Shown here in pieces: positions 42,876 through 51,194 of a stretch of DNA of 64,000 bases. Numbering within the stretch: position 1 is the stretch's first letter; every line of letters starts with the position of its first letter. Both the position numbers and the translations under genes were made by a program. This DNA comes from UBA4971 sp029551185 (lineage in GTDB: Bacteria; Bacillota; SHA-98; UBA4971), in contig DAOSZN010000012.1 of the NCBI GenBank assembly GCA_035593725.1, positions 1 through 64,000 of the forward strand. Direction: 5' to 3'. The notes under the pieces were generated by a model, which saw only the letters and a list, made by a program, of their open reading frames with translations, was not told where the DNA came from and searched no databases.

Positions 42876-44264
42876 TTGAAGACATATGACCTTATGAAAA
42901 AGTATGTAGCTTCGCAAGTCATAGACTATGCTTTGTCTCTTCTGGCCAAAGATCCTCAGCGAAACTTGGTGACCTTAACCAGGATTCTGGAGCTATTTGC
43001 AGGAGGTCCCAACGAGAAACAGCAAATCCAAACCGCAAGACAAGCATTTAAAGACCCAAATCATGTGTGGACCAAACTGGCAGAACGAGGATTCTCCCAG
43101 CTTCATCCAAGTTATCGAACGCGAGGGTTGGTTAATCTCTTCATTAACGAAGCGTACATGGGTCAGCAGGAACGGAAACTGCATTCTGAGGAGTTAGGCA
43201 CACCGATACCTTCCCTAATCGTGATAAGTCCGACAATGCAGTGTAATCTGAACTGTACAGGATGTTACGCAGGACGTTATTCAAAAGAAGGCGAAATCGA
43301 CGAAACCACCTTAGACAGAATCATTACAGAAGGGAAAGAACTTGGCATTTATTTCTATGTAATATCAGGAGGCGAGCCGTTTCTGAGGGACGATCTTCTG
43401 AATATCGCAAAGAAACACGATGACGCAGTTTTTATGGTATATACTAACGGCACTCTCATAGATCAAGACTTAGCCCAGCGCCTTGCTGAACTGGGAAACA
43501 TCTCACCTGCACTTAGCTTGGAGGGGATGGAAGCGCAAACAGACAAAAGGCGCGGGCCCGGAATGTTCGAGGCAGTTATGAAAGCAATGGATCACTTAAG
43601 AAAAGCAGGCACGGTGTTTGGATTTTCAGCGACGTATACCAGAGATAATATTGAGGCTCTTACCGATGAAGCCTTTATTGATATGCTGATTGATAAAGGC
43701 GCGTTGTATGGTTGGTTCTTTATGTTGATCCCAGTCGGAAAAGATGACGACATAACTCTCATGTGTACTCCTACCCAGCGTGATACTATGAGAAGGCACG
43801 TAATCTCTCTTAGAAAAACAAAACCCATCTTTGTCATTGACTTCTGGAATGACGGCCCGATGGTATCCGGTTGCATGGCAGGTGGCAGAAGTTACCTGCA
43901 TATTAATGCGCAAGGAGATATTGAACCGTGCGTCTTTGTTCACTTTGCAGTGGATAACATAAAGAACACCACCTTGAAGCAGGCTTTGACATCGCCATAC
44001 TTCATGGATATAAAGGCGAGGATGCCACTTAATGAGAACCACCTAAGGCCGTGTATGATAGTGGATAATCCCCATATACTGAGAGAAGTCGTGTGTAGGC
44101 ACGGTGCAAAGCCTACCCATGAGAAAGCTGACTCAATCATTACCGTTCTTGCCGATGATTTGGATGAATACGCCAATGAATATGGCAAACTGGCAAAAAC
44201 AGCTTGGGAAGAGGAATACGTTACTGGGCAGGTTCAGCGTACTCATTCGCCTCAACAAGAATAA
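42876..44264 (+). CDS. Radical SAM protein with SPASM-like C terminus, function unknown
   Basis: The 462-residue protein has an N-terminal helical region (~1-110) and a radical SAM core with C-x3-C-x2-C at Cys123, Cys127 and Cys130 (CNLNCTGC). The GEP motif (VISGGEPFLRDD) and YTNGTLID follow. A C-terminal cysteine set (SGCMAGGRSYLHINAQGDIEPCVFVH; RPCMIVDNP; VCRHG) could hold auxiliary clusters like SPASM proteins. Relatives modify peptides or help make cofactors; no peptide substrate gene is visible. A TTG start follows AAGGGGGA. It lies between sigE and the convergent ylmC, where sigG would be expected, and overlaps ylmC by 44 bp. Confidence 0.8.
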   Translation: MKTYDLMKKYVASQVIDYALSLLAKDPQRNLVTLTRILELFAGGPNEKQQIQTARQAFKDPNHVWTKLAERGFSQLHPSYRTRGLVNLFINEAYMGQQERKLHSEELGTPIPSLIVISPTMQCNLNCTGCYAGRYSKEGEIDETTLDRIITEGKELGIYFYVISGGEPFLRDDLLNIAKKHDDAVFMVYTNGTLIDQDLAQRLAELGNISPALSLEGMEAQTDKRRGPGMFEAVMKAMDHLRKAGTVFGFSATYTRDNIEALTDEAFIDMLIDKGALYGWFFMLIPVGKDDDITLMCTPTQRDTMRRHVISLRKTKPIFVIDFWNDGPMVSGCMAGGRSYLHINAQGDIEPCVFVHFAVDNIKNTTLKQALTSPYFMDIKARMPLNENHLRPCMIVDNPHILREVVCRHGAKPTHEKADSIITVLADDLDEYANEYGKLAKTAWEEEYVTGQVQRTHSPQQE

Positions 44265-44478
44265 CATCCATTCCTATTCTCTTGATTCTTGACCAAGGAA
44301 TCACATAATCATTGTAGCGTCCGAGGATACCCATGAGCTTTGAAGGGCCGGGCACCATAATAGATGTTACCTGGCCTGTGGTAAGATCTATTTCCATGTC
44401 ACAGATAGGTCCTAACCTCCGTCCGTCGACAACGTTGACGACCTCACGGGTTCTTAGGTCTGAAACACGGACCAGCAT
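44221..44478 (-). CDS. ylmC: YlmC/YmxH family sporulation-associated protein
   Basis: The 85-residue PRC-barrel-like protein matches the YlmC/YmxH family (MLVRVSDLRTREVVNVVDGRRLG, DMEIDLTTGQVTSIMVPG, YVIPWSRIKRIGMDVILV). These are linked to sporulation by gene context and expression; the biochemical role is unknown. The start at 44478 has GGGGGTGAT just upstream; an in-frame ATG at 44502 precedes that site. A TATAAT on the minus strand (complement of 44509-44514) could serve it, but it may also be the last gene of a sigG-spoIIR-ylmC operon. Confidence 0.88.
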   Translation of the reverse strand: MLVRVSDLRTREVVNVVDGRRLGPICDMEIDLTTGQVTSIMVPGPSKLMGILGRYNDYVIPWSRIKRIGMDVILVEANEYAEPAQ

Positions 44479-44548
44479 ACATATCACCCCCTGCATCTCC
44501 ACAAACCTATTATATTCGAGACTTGAAGATTGTGTGCAGGGGGATACC

Positions 44549-45250
44549 TCACAAGAGGTCTCTCAGCGACAGAGATAAAGAGGTCAAGAGTGGAGATGAT
44601 TCAAGAATAGGGACTCCAATAGCAGTATAATAAGCCCACGGAACGCTAAAGGATGTCTTGAGGTTCACATCCAACCTGAGGAGGGCTTCACCGGGGGAAG
44701 TATTTGAACCCAACCCTCGTATTCTGCCGTCGTCTGCAACTTCAATGAAACATAACGGCGGAAAAAGTACGCACCACCAGTTCTGCCCTATTCCTCTACC
44801 GAGAACGACTCGAATAGCGTCATAGTCTCCGGCAGGTACTTGAAGATTCCCATAACTGCACGGCGGAAACGAAAATGTTCCGAGCTCAACCGTAACGTCA
44901 TAACCCCTCCCTAGTCTATCTACCTCATCCCTGGCTGCATCCTCGATCCTGCTGATGCTTTCAGACAGCACCTGCCATACTTCAGTCTTTGTAGTGGCTT
45001 CTGTGAGAAGCCCTTTTACTTCCCTTAAGACAGTGTCGCGGATTGCCATTTTTAAAGCTTGATCATCCGGACTGTCGCTGTTTGCCATAATATGCAATCT
45101 AATGAGATTTGTGGTGTTAAAAGCTGTCTTCGCATCTTGTGGCAGTGCAGCGAAACCTGCCCCAAAAAACACTTCCGACATCATCATCGCAACGAGTATG
45201 AGTAAAATTGTGAGTGTAGGTTTTACGGTCCTTTTTTGCAACAACGCCAC
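44549..45250 (-). CDS. spoIIR: Stage II sporulation protein R
   Basis: The 233-residue secreted protein has a signal/anchor sequence (~12-34). The conserved SpoIIR domain follows, with NLIRLHIMANSDSPDDQALKMAIRDTVL, LGTFSFPPCSYGNLQVPAGDYDAIRVVLG and GQNWWCVLFPPLCFI. It is made in the forespore, crosses to the intermembrane space and triggers SpoIIGA to process pro-sigma-E. It lies 29 bp downstream of sigG on the minus strand, which would place it under forespore control. Confidence 0.95.
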   Translation of the reverse strand: MALLQKRTVKPTLTILLILVAMMMSEVFFGAGFAALPQDAKTAFNTTNLIRLHIMANSDSPDDQALKMAIRDTVLREVKGLLTEATTKTEVWQVLSESISRIEDAARDEVDRLGRGYDVTVELGTFSFPPCSYGNLQVPAGDYDAIRVVLGRGIGQNWWCVLFPPLCFIEVADDGRIRGLGSNTSPGEALLRLDVNLKTSFSVPWAYYTAIGVPILESSPLLTSLSLSLRDLL

Positions 45251-45279
45251 CTCCGAAGCTTGGAATCCTGCCAGAGACG

Positions 45280-46053
45280 TTAGACAAAGCGCCTCATGTG
45301 TTTTAGCGCAGCCTTCTCAAGTCGCGATACTTGAGCCTGAGATATGCCTATTTCATCAGCTACTTCCATTTGGGTTTTTCCTTCGAAAAACCTCAGTCTC
45401 AGGATTAGTCTTTCCCTTTCGCTTAGCTTTCCCATGGCTTCTCTGATAGAGATTCCTTCAAGCCAAGTAGAATCTTGGTTCCTCTCATCACTAACCTGAT
45501 CCATTATGAAGATGGGATCCCCGTTGTCATGATAAATAGGTTCAAACAGTGAAACCGGCTCCTGAATAGCGTCCAGTGCATATACAACCTCCTCGCGAGG
45601 CAGTTTCAACTCATCTGCAATCTCACTTATTGAAGGTTCCCGTGAGTTTTTACTTATCAGCGTGTCACGGACTTGAAGGGCTTTATACGCTACATCCCTC
45701 AATGAGCGAGATACGCGAATAGGGTTATTGTCCCTGAGATACCTTCTGATCTCTCCGATTATCATAGGAACAGCGTACGTGGAGAACTTCACGTTTTGTG
45801 ACAAATCAAAGTTATCAATGGCTTTCATGAGGCCTATACACCCTACCTGAAACAAATCGTCTACACTCTCGCCACGGTTATTGAACCGTTGTATCACGCT
45901 TAAGACCAAACGAAGATTACCATGGATCAGCTTGTCACGTGCGTCGTTGTCTCCCTCTCTTACACGCTGCAAGAACTCCCGCATTTTCTGGTTGGAGAGA
46001 ACAGGTAATTTTGACGTATTTACCCCGCAGATTTCGACCTTGTTTATCATCAT
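45280..46053 (-). CDS. sigG: RNA polymerase sporulation factor sigma-G
   Basis: This 257-residue sigma factor drives late forespore transcription. It is close to B. subtilis sigma-G: MINKVEICGVNTSKLPVLSN at the start, GNLRLVLSVIQRFNNRGE, DDLFQVGCIGLMKAIDNFDLS, KFSTYAVPMIIGEIRRYLRDN, and region 4 with EGKTQMEVADEIGISQAQVSRLEKAALK. Sigma-F has a similar architecture, but this N terminus is specific to sigma-G. It is usually downstream of sigE; here it lies on the opposite strand with spoIIR following. Confidence 0.96.
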   Translation of the reverse strand: MMINKVEICGVNTSKLPVLSNQKMREFLQRVREGDNDARDKLIHGNLRLVLSVIQRFNNRGESVDDLFQVGCIGLMKAIDNFDLSQNVKFSTYAVPMIIGEIRRYLRDNNPIRVSRSLRDVAYKALQVRDTLISKNSREPSISEIADELKLPREEVVYALDAIQEPVSLFEPIYHDNGDPIFIMDQVSDERNQDSTWLEGISIREAMGKLSERERLILRLRFFEGKTQMEVADEIGISQAQVSRLEKAALKHMRRFV

Positions 46054-46094
46054 AACCGGCCCCTTGCGTTTCCAAAATATCTCAGCCTTAATAA

Positions 46095-46124
46095 GATTAT
46101 TGCCTTCAAAACGAAGTTTTATTC
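46095..46124 (-). promoter_or_regulatory. Candidate forespore (sigma-F/sigma-G) promoter of sigG
   Basis: On the minus strand GAATA (complement of 46120-46124) fits the sigma-G -35 consensus GMATR. After a 16-bp spacer, GCAATAATC (complement of 46095-46103) resembles the sigma-F -10 GGHRARHT at six of eight positions. It lies 42 bp before the sigG start. Confidence 0.4.
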
Positions 46125-46193
46125 CGAATAGGCCTTGACTGACTCAGGAATGAGCGATAGACGAAAACTACATGAGATTATGCAAACTCTATA

Positions 46194-46246
46194 TTGATAC
46201 TCAATATATTGAATGGTAAAATAGGAACATACACAATATGTGGTAA
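46194..46246 (+). promoter_or_regulatory. nrd promoter with two NrdR boxes
   Basis: TTGATA (46194-46199), a 17-bp spacer and TAAAAT (46217-46222) form a sigma-A promoter. Box 1, ACTCAATATATTGAAT (46199-46214), fills the spacer and box 2, ACACAATATGTGGTAA (46231-46246), covers the start of transcription. Both fit the NrdR consensus acaCwAtATaTwGtgt and are 32 bp apart, the three-turn spacing typical of NrdR. Confidence 0.85.
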
Positions 46247-46283
46247 ATAGTGCATTGTGAACCATTGGTTCGGAGGAACAATA

Positions 46284-46736
46284 ATGAAATGTCCGTTTTG
46301 TGGACACCGAGATAGTAAAGTGGTAGATTCCCGCGCTACCGTTTCCGCCTCTGCAATCAGGCGGAGGCGAGAGTGTCTCAAATGTCAAAAGCGATTCACC
46401 ACGTATGAGACAGTAGAGAGAGCACCCATGATGGTTGTGAAGAAGGACGGCCGCAGGGAGCCTTTCGACCACAACAAACTCCTGGCAGGTCTTATGAAAG
46501 CCTGCCAGAAACGTCCAATATCCGGAGATGCTCTTGAGGAACTCGCAAGTGACGTAGAAAGAGAACTCCGCGGTAGGCTTGACAGAGAAGTAGAAAGCAG
46601 TGCAATAGGCGAAGCGGTTCTCCGCCGGTTGAAGGACCTTGACAAGGTCGCATACGTCAGGTTTGCGTCTGTGTATAAGGAATTCCAGGATATCGAGACT
46701 TTTGTAAGAGAAATAGAAGAGTTATATAACCGATAA
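46284..46736 (+). CDS. nrdR: Ribonucleotide reductase repressor NrdR
   Basis: The 150-residue repressor senses ATP/dATP. The N-terminal zinc ribbon has Cys3, Cys6, Cys31 and Cys34 (MKCPFC...ECLKC). An ATP-cone domain follows (MVVKKDGRREPFDHNKLLAGLMKAC). ATG 46284 follows GGAGGAAC; an in-frame start at 46257 lies too close to the operator. It lies 17 bp upstream of nrdD in an apparent nrdR-nrdD-nrdG operon, whose promoter carries two NrdR boxes. Confidence 0.96.
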   Translation: MKCPFCGHRDSKVVDSRATVSASAIRRRRECLKCQKRFTTYETVERAPMMVVKKDGRREPFDHNKLLAGLMKACQKRPISGDALEELASDVERELRGRLDREVESSAIGEAVLRRLKDLDKVAYVRFASVYKEFQDIETFVREIEELYNR

Positions 46737-46753
46737 GCAGGGAGGAGTAATTG

Positions 46754-48835
46754 ATGAAAGAATCCCTAAGACAGGCTGCCCCGGAAGATCCGTGGACAGA
46801 AGATAAAGTCTTACCCAGAGCGTTTTCAAGTATTCAGAAGAGGGACGGGAGGATAGTCAGATTTGACAAATCAAAAATAACCAACGCCATATACAAAGCC
46901 CAATTAGCAGTGGGACAAGATAACATGAACCAGGCGAAAGCGCTCACTGAAAAAGTCCTGGAGTCCCTTAGGGAAGAGATGGTAGGGGCTATACCCACTG
47001 TTGAAGGGATCCAAGATATCGTAGAGCGAGTCCTCATTGAGGCCGGACATGCAAAAGTGGCTAAAGCCTACATACTCTACCGCGACAAGCGCACAAGAAT
47101 CCGCGAAGCTAAAGCTGAGTTAATGGATATCGTAGCCGATATTCTCGTTGAAACAAGTCGTGAAAACGCCAATGTGGGCAATTCGCCGTCAGCTAAGATG
47201 CTTCAAATAGCGTCGGCAGCCAGTCGCCACTACTATCTGCACAGGTTGATTCCGGAAGATATCACCTATGCCCACATTGACGGTGACATTCATATTCACG
47301 ATCTGGAGTTCTACGGCAAGACCTTAACTTGTATTCAAATCCCATTATATGATTTGTTGTCTCGCGGGTTCAGCACAGGTCACGGCTTCATAAGACCCCC
47401 GAAAAGGCCGAGTTCAGCAACTGCCCTCGCTGCAATAATACTTCAGAGTTCCCAAAACGATATGCACGGCGGCCAATCCTATGGGTTCTTCGACCGAGAT
47501 CTGGCCCCATTTGTCGAAGGGTATTCCGAAGATGATGTTTTCCAAGCCATGGAGGCTTTCGTATATAATCTTAACTCCATGCACAGCAGGGCAGGATCGC
47601 AAGTTCCCTTTTCTTCAGTGAATCTGGGATGCGATTTGAGCGAGGCAGGGAGGATGGTTACCCGCTGCTTGCTTCTGGCCTTTGAAAAAGGACTTGGAAA
47701 AGGGGAAAACCCGATATTCCCCAACATAATCTTCAGAGTCAAAGAAGGTGTCAACTTCAACCCGGGCGACCCGAATTATGATCTGTTTCGCCTGGCTATG
47801 AGGGTGGCAAGTCACAGAATGAACCCAACCTTTTCCTTTATGGACTCCTCATTCAATAAACCCTACGGTGATGAAGTAGCTTACATGGGCTGCAGAACAA
47901 GAGTCATAGCCAACAGGCGAGGGCCTGAAGTGACAACAGGCAGGGGAAATCTGTCTTTTACATCTGTTAACTTGCCTCGAATAGCCATTAAGTCCGGAGG
48001 TGACCTTGACCGATTCTTTACAGGGCTTAGGGAAGTCACCCGTCTTGCAATAAGACAACTGTTTCATAGGTATAGAGTACAGTGTAAGCTCAAAGTGAAG
48101 GACATGCCTTTTTTGATGGGACAACACCTGTACCTTGATTCCGAAAAGCTCGGGCCGGATGATTTCATAGAACCCGCTATCATCCACGGAACTCTGAGCG
48201 TTGGATTCATCGGCCTTGCGGAAGCTCTGAAAGTGCTTACCGGGTACAATCACGGCGAAAGCGAAGAAGCCCAAAGGCTTGGTGTGGAAATTGTAGCGTT
48301 CATGAGGCAATTGATTGACGAAGCTTCGGAAATCCATGACCTAAACTATACTCTTCTGGCAACTCCTGCAGAAGGTCTTTCCGGTCGGTTCATTGCTTTA
48401 GACAGAAAGAAATTCGGGGTAATAGAAGGTATCACAGACAAGGAATTCTATACAAACAGTTTCCATGTGCCTGTTGACTCAGAAATCGGAATGTACGAGA
48501 AGATAGCGATTGAAGGAGTTTACCACAAGTACACTAATGCAGGACACATTTCCTACGTAGAACTGGATTCTCCCCCTATCCACAACATAGAAGCAGTAGA
48601 AACGATAGTCCGGCATATGAAATCCTGTGATGTGGGCTATGGCGGGATTAATTTCCCTATAGATGAATGCAGGGAGTGTGCATATTCCGGAGTAATAGAG
48701 TCCCGGTGTCCAAAATGCGGGTCGTCAAATATAAGACGCGTACGGAGAATTACAGGCTATCTGTCCACTGTTGACAGGTTTAATGACGCAAAGCGGGCTG
48801 AACTCAAGGCAAGAACGCCTCATCTCTGCTTCTGA
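46754..48835 (+). CDS. nrdD: Anaerobic ribonucleoside-triphosphate reductase NrdD
   Basis: This 693-residue class III reductase makes deoxynucleotides without oxygen. An N-terminal ATP-cone (~28-115: IQKRDGRIVRFDKSKITNAI) is the allosteric site. The glycyl radical barrel has HDLEFYGKTLTCIQIPL and NSMHSRAGSQVPFSSVNLG. The C terminus has four zinc cysteines (CRECAYSG, CPKC) and the glycyl radical motif RRITGYL (Gly668). ATG 46754 follows GGGAGGAG. It implies strictly or facultatively anaerobic growth. Confidence 0.96.
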   Translation: MKESLRQAAPEDPWTEDKVLPRAFSSIQKRDGRIVRFDKSKITNAIYKAQLAVGQDNMNQAKALTEKVLESLREEMVGAIPTVEGIQDIVERVLIEAGHAKVAKAYILYRDKRTRIREAKAELMDIVADILVETSRENANVGNSPSAKMLQIASAASRHYYLHRLIPEDITYAHIDGDIHIHDLEFYGKTLTCIQIPLYDLLSRGFSTGHGFIRPPKRPSSATALAAIILQSSQNDMHGGQSYGFFDRDLAPFVEGYSEDDVFQAMEAFVYNLNSMHSRAGSQVPFSSVNLGCDLSEAGRMVTRCLLLAFEKGLGKGENPIFPNIIFRVKEGVNFNPGDPNYDLFRLAMRVASHRMNPTFSFMDSSFNKPYGDEVAYMGCRTRVIANRRGPEVTTGRGNLSFTSVNLPRIAIKSGGDLDRFFTGLREVTRLAIRQLFHRYRVQCKLKVKDMPFLMGQHLYLDSEKLGPDDFIEPAIIHGTLSVGFIGLAEALKVLTGYNHGESEEAQRLGVEIVAFMRQLIDEASEIHDLNYTLLATPAEGLSGRFIALDRKKFGVIEGITDKEFYTNSFHVPVDSEIGMYEKIAIEGVYHKYTNAGHISYVELDSPPIHNIEAVETIVRHMKSCDVGYGGINFPIDECRECAYSGVIESRCPKCGSSNIRRVRRITGYLSTVDRFNDAKRAELKARTPHLCF

Positions 48836-48880
48836 ATAGTAAACAATTTCCCTGTTTAGCAAGGCAGAAAGGATAGTGCA

Positions 48881-49402
48881 ATGAAGCTGAGATTAGCCGG
48901 AATAACAAGAGAAAGCGTTGTAGACGGACCTGGCATTCGTGTAGTAATATACGCACAAGGGTGCCCCCATGATTGTCCCGGCTGTCAAAATCCGAAAACC
49001 CACGATCCCGGAGGGGGACAGCTATTCGATACTCGCCAGGTTATTCAGATGATACGTAGAGTACCTATAGCCCAAGGAGTGACGTTTAGCGGAGGAGAAC
49101 CTTTTTTACAGGCGGAAGCTTTCGCTGAATTAGGTTATAAGCTGAAATCATACGGACTTGATATTATTACATATACCGGCTATTTATGGGATGACTTGGT
49201 GAATTCATCCGAAGCAGGATGGCGCGACTTGCTTTCCTTAACAACCCTTTTGATAGACGGGCCTTTCCTTGAAGAGGAACGAGACCTGAGCCTCGCTTTC
49301 AGAGGTTCCAGGAATCAAAGAATAATCGACGTAGGGAAGTCTCTCCTCAGCAATGAACCCGTAGTCGTGAGCGACATCTACGACTCCCGTAAGAAGGCTT
49401 GA
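48881..49402 (+). CDS. nrdG: Anaerobic RNR-activating radical SAM protein NrdG
   Basis: The 173-residue radical SAM activase installs the glycyl radical on NrdD. The cluster motif is C-x3-C-x2-C (CPHDCPGC), preceded by VDGPGIRVVIYAQG, the family signature. VTFSGGEPFLQ is the SAM-binding GGEP block. The length is normal. ATG 48881 follows AAAGGA, 45 bp after nrdD. It ends the nrdR-nrdD-nrdG operon. Confidence 0.95.
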   Translation: MKLRLAGITRESVVDGPGIRVVIYAQGCPHDCPGCQNPKTHDPGGGQLFDTRQVIQMIRRVPIAQGVTFSGGEPFLQAEAFAELGYKLKSYGLDIITYTGYLWDDLVNSSEAGWRDLLSLTTLLIDGPFLEEERDLSLAFRGSRNQRIIDVGKSLLSNEPVVVSDIYDSRKKA

Positions 49403-49405
49403 CTC

Positions 49406-49434
49406 ATGGTGTGCAGAACCATCTGACCCTTTTT
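49406..49434 (+). terminator. Possible weak terminator of the nrd operon
   Basis: A short stem ATGGT/ACCAT with a 7-nt loop, extended by TC/GA across a bulge, is followed by CCCTTTTT directly after the nrdG stop. Confidence 0.4.
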
Positions 49435-49477
49435 CCTTGCGGCAGGAGTTTGGCAGGAGTTATAGAAAAATTAAGTC

Positions 49478-50461
49478 ATGGAGTATTCTAAGATTAAATC
49501 CGGACTTTGGCTCATAGTCTTGTTGCTTGCCGCAATTGCACTGGTGTCCTGGTCGCTGAACCGAAATTTCGTCATGTCAGAGCCGGAAACCAGACTTATT
49601 TCTGTGCCGGTAAAGCGCGGCGAAATAGAACAGGGTGCGCAAGTATCAGGTGTCGTTATCAGAGATGAGATGGTCTCTATAAGCCCTGCAAGCGGTATAT
49701 TGAAACCCGTTGCAGAGGAAAAAGACCGGGTTAGAGCAGATACAGTAGTGGCTCAAATCATGCCTGGTGAAATCCGAGGAATAACATGGAAAAGCACGCA
49801 GGTTGATTTAGTGGCTGAAAGACCGGGCGTTGTCAGTTTTACCCTGGACGGGCTCGAAAGAATCCTCACTCCTTCTTCGTGGGCGGATTTTAGCGCTAAG
49901 AAGGCGTCTCAGCTTGTCTCTGAGCCTGTGGGCGTAACGCCGGGTATGCAAGTAGATGTAGGCCAACCCCTTTTTCGCGTAATTGACAACTACCGCATCT
50001 ATGTCCTTGTGTTCCCGGAGCCTGATACTTGGCCTTCGGTTGGTGAGTCCCTGACTGAAGGCAAAAGATGCAACCTAAGGTTTGATTCCGTTGTAAACAG
50101 ACTTTGCTCCGCCAGGGTCGTTTCCCGGGTAAATAAGGCGAAGGCCAAAGATGATTCGAGACCTGACGCTCTGTTATTAGAGCTTACTGACTTTCCCCAT
50201 GAGCTGTATTATCTCCGTCACGTTCGAACCAAGATCATTACAAAGACCGAACGAGGGCTTGTTATACCTAAGCAAGCGCTTGTTAAAGGGGAAGACGGCT
50301 ATCTTGTCTACATGCCGGCTAACCTCGGAGTAAGCTTCAGGCCTGTAACGGTCGTTGCAAGTGATGAAAGTCAAGTAATATGCGAAGGATTAAAAGAAGG
50401 GCAGAGGGTTGTAATCAATCCATCTCTGGTGCAAGAAACAGGTATAACCATATGGAGGTAA
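49478..50461 (+). CDS. HlyD-family membrane protein next to yggS/sepF
   Basis: The 327-residue protein has one N-terminal transmembrane helix (~9-28). An extracytoplasmic part follows with biotinyl-lipoyl/HlyD-like segments (VKRGEIEQGAQVSGVVIRDEMVSISPASG; VAERPGVVSFTLDG) and a C-terminal barrel region (GLVIPKQALVKGEDGYLVYMP; KEGQRVVINP). HlyD-like genes of this kind occur directly upstream of yggS and sepF in many Bacillota; no ABC transporter is adjacent. Its role, perhaps in envelope or division, is unknown. The nearest GGAG is about 20 bp before ATG 49478, so the start is uncertain. Confidence 0.75.
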   Translation: MEYSKIKSGLWLIVLLLAAIALVSWSLNRNFVMSEPETRLISVPVKRGEIEQGAQVSGVVIRDEMVSISPASGILKPVAEEKDRVRADTVVAQIMPGEIRGITWKSTQVDLVAERPGVVSFTLDGLERILTPSSWADFSAKKASQLVSEPVGVTPGMQVDVGQPLFRVIDNYRIYVLVFPEPDTWPSVGESLTEGKRCNLRFDSVVNRLCSARVVSRVNKAKAKDDSRPDALLLELTDFPHELYYLRHVRTKIITKTERGLVIPKQALVKGEDGYLVYMPANLGVSFRPVTVVASDESQVICEGLKEGQRVVINPSLVQETGITIWR

Positions 50462-50469
50462 GCGGATCT

Positions 50470-51192
50470 TTGACTGAAATTACTGAAAGGCTCAATGTAG
50501 TCCGTGAAAAAATCCGTGAAGCATCTGAAAGAGTCGGGCGCAATCCTGAAGATATTTCCATTGTCGCTGTCACAAAGAACGTTGGCGCCGAAGACATAAG
50601 TGAGGCAGTCCGTGCAGGCGTCATAATACTGGGAGAAAACAGAGTCCAAGAAGCCAGGGCAAAGTTCTCCGAGCTCGGGAGCGACATAGAAGGGAATAAG
50701 GTCAGCTGGCATCTTGTCGGCCACTTACAGCGCAATAAGGTGCGGCAGGCCTTGGAGATATTCGACCTCATTCATTCCCTTGACTCGTGGAAGCTTGCGT
50801 GTGAGATCGAAAAAGTTTCTGAAAAGCTGAATATAATAACAGAGTGTCTCTTGGAAATCAATGTCACGGGCAAAACCACCAGAATCGGAGTAGAACCAGA
50901 AAATGCCTTGGCTTTGGCCAGGGATATCTCAACACTGGACAGGGTCAAGCTGAGAGGGGTAATGTCCATTGCCCCTGTGGTGGAAGATCCTTCCGGGGCA
51001 AGGCCGTATTTTCGAATGACAAGGGAGATATGTGAGAAGATCGCAGATGCCGGTCTGTTCCATCCTGGCAAAAAGATTCATCTTTCTATGGGTATGACCC
51101 ATGATTATGAAGTCGCTGTCGAAGAGGGGGCGACTATGGTCCGAATCGGCACAGGGATATTCGGTCCACGCCTCAGGAAGGCGGTGCTGTAA
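50470..51192 (+). CDS. ylmE: YggS-family pyridoxal phosphate homeostasis protein
   Basis: This ~240-residue PLP-binding protein (YggS/PROSC/YlmE) has a TIM-barrel alanine-racemase-like fold. The PLP lysine lies in IVAVTKNVGAEDI, followed by LGENRVQEARAKF, WHLVGHLQRNKVRQAL, LRGVMSIAPV and HLSMGMTHDYEVAVEEGATMVRIGTGIFG. It controls free PLP levels rather than catalysing a known reaction. TTG 50470 follows the strong GGAGGT at 50454-50459; ATG 50452, overlapping the HlyD gene, is an alternative. It precedes sepF, the standard ylmE-ylmF order. Confidence 0.93.
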   Translation: MTEITERLNVVREKIREASERVGRNPEDISIVAVTKNVGAEDISEAVRAGVIILGENRVQEARAKFSELGSDIEGNKVSWHLVGHLQRNKVRQALEIFDLIHSLDSWKLACEIEKVSEKLNIITECLLEINVTGKTTRIGVEPENALALARDISTLDRVKLRGVMSIAPVVEDPSGARPYFRMTREICEKIADAGLFHPGKKIHLSMGMTHDYEVAVEEGATMVRIGTGIFGPRLRKAVL

Positions 51193-51194
51193 GC

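Noticed and set aside
47849..48337. 162-codon minus-strand frame
   Set aside because: Antisense to the conserved catalytic region of nrdD, with no supporting signals.
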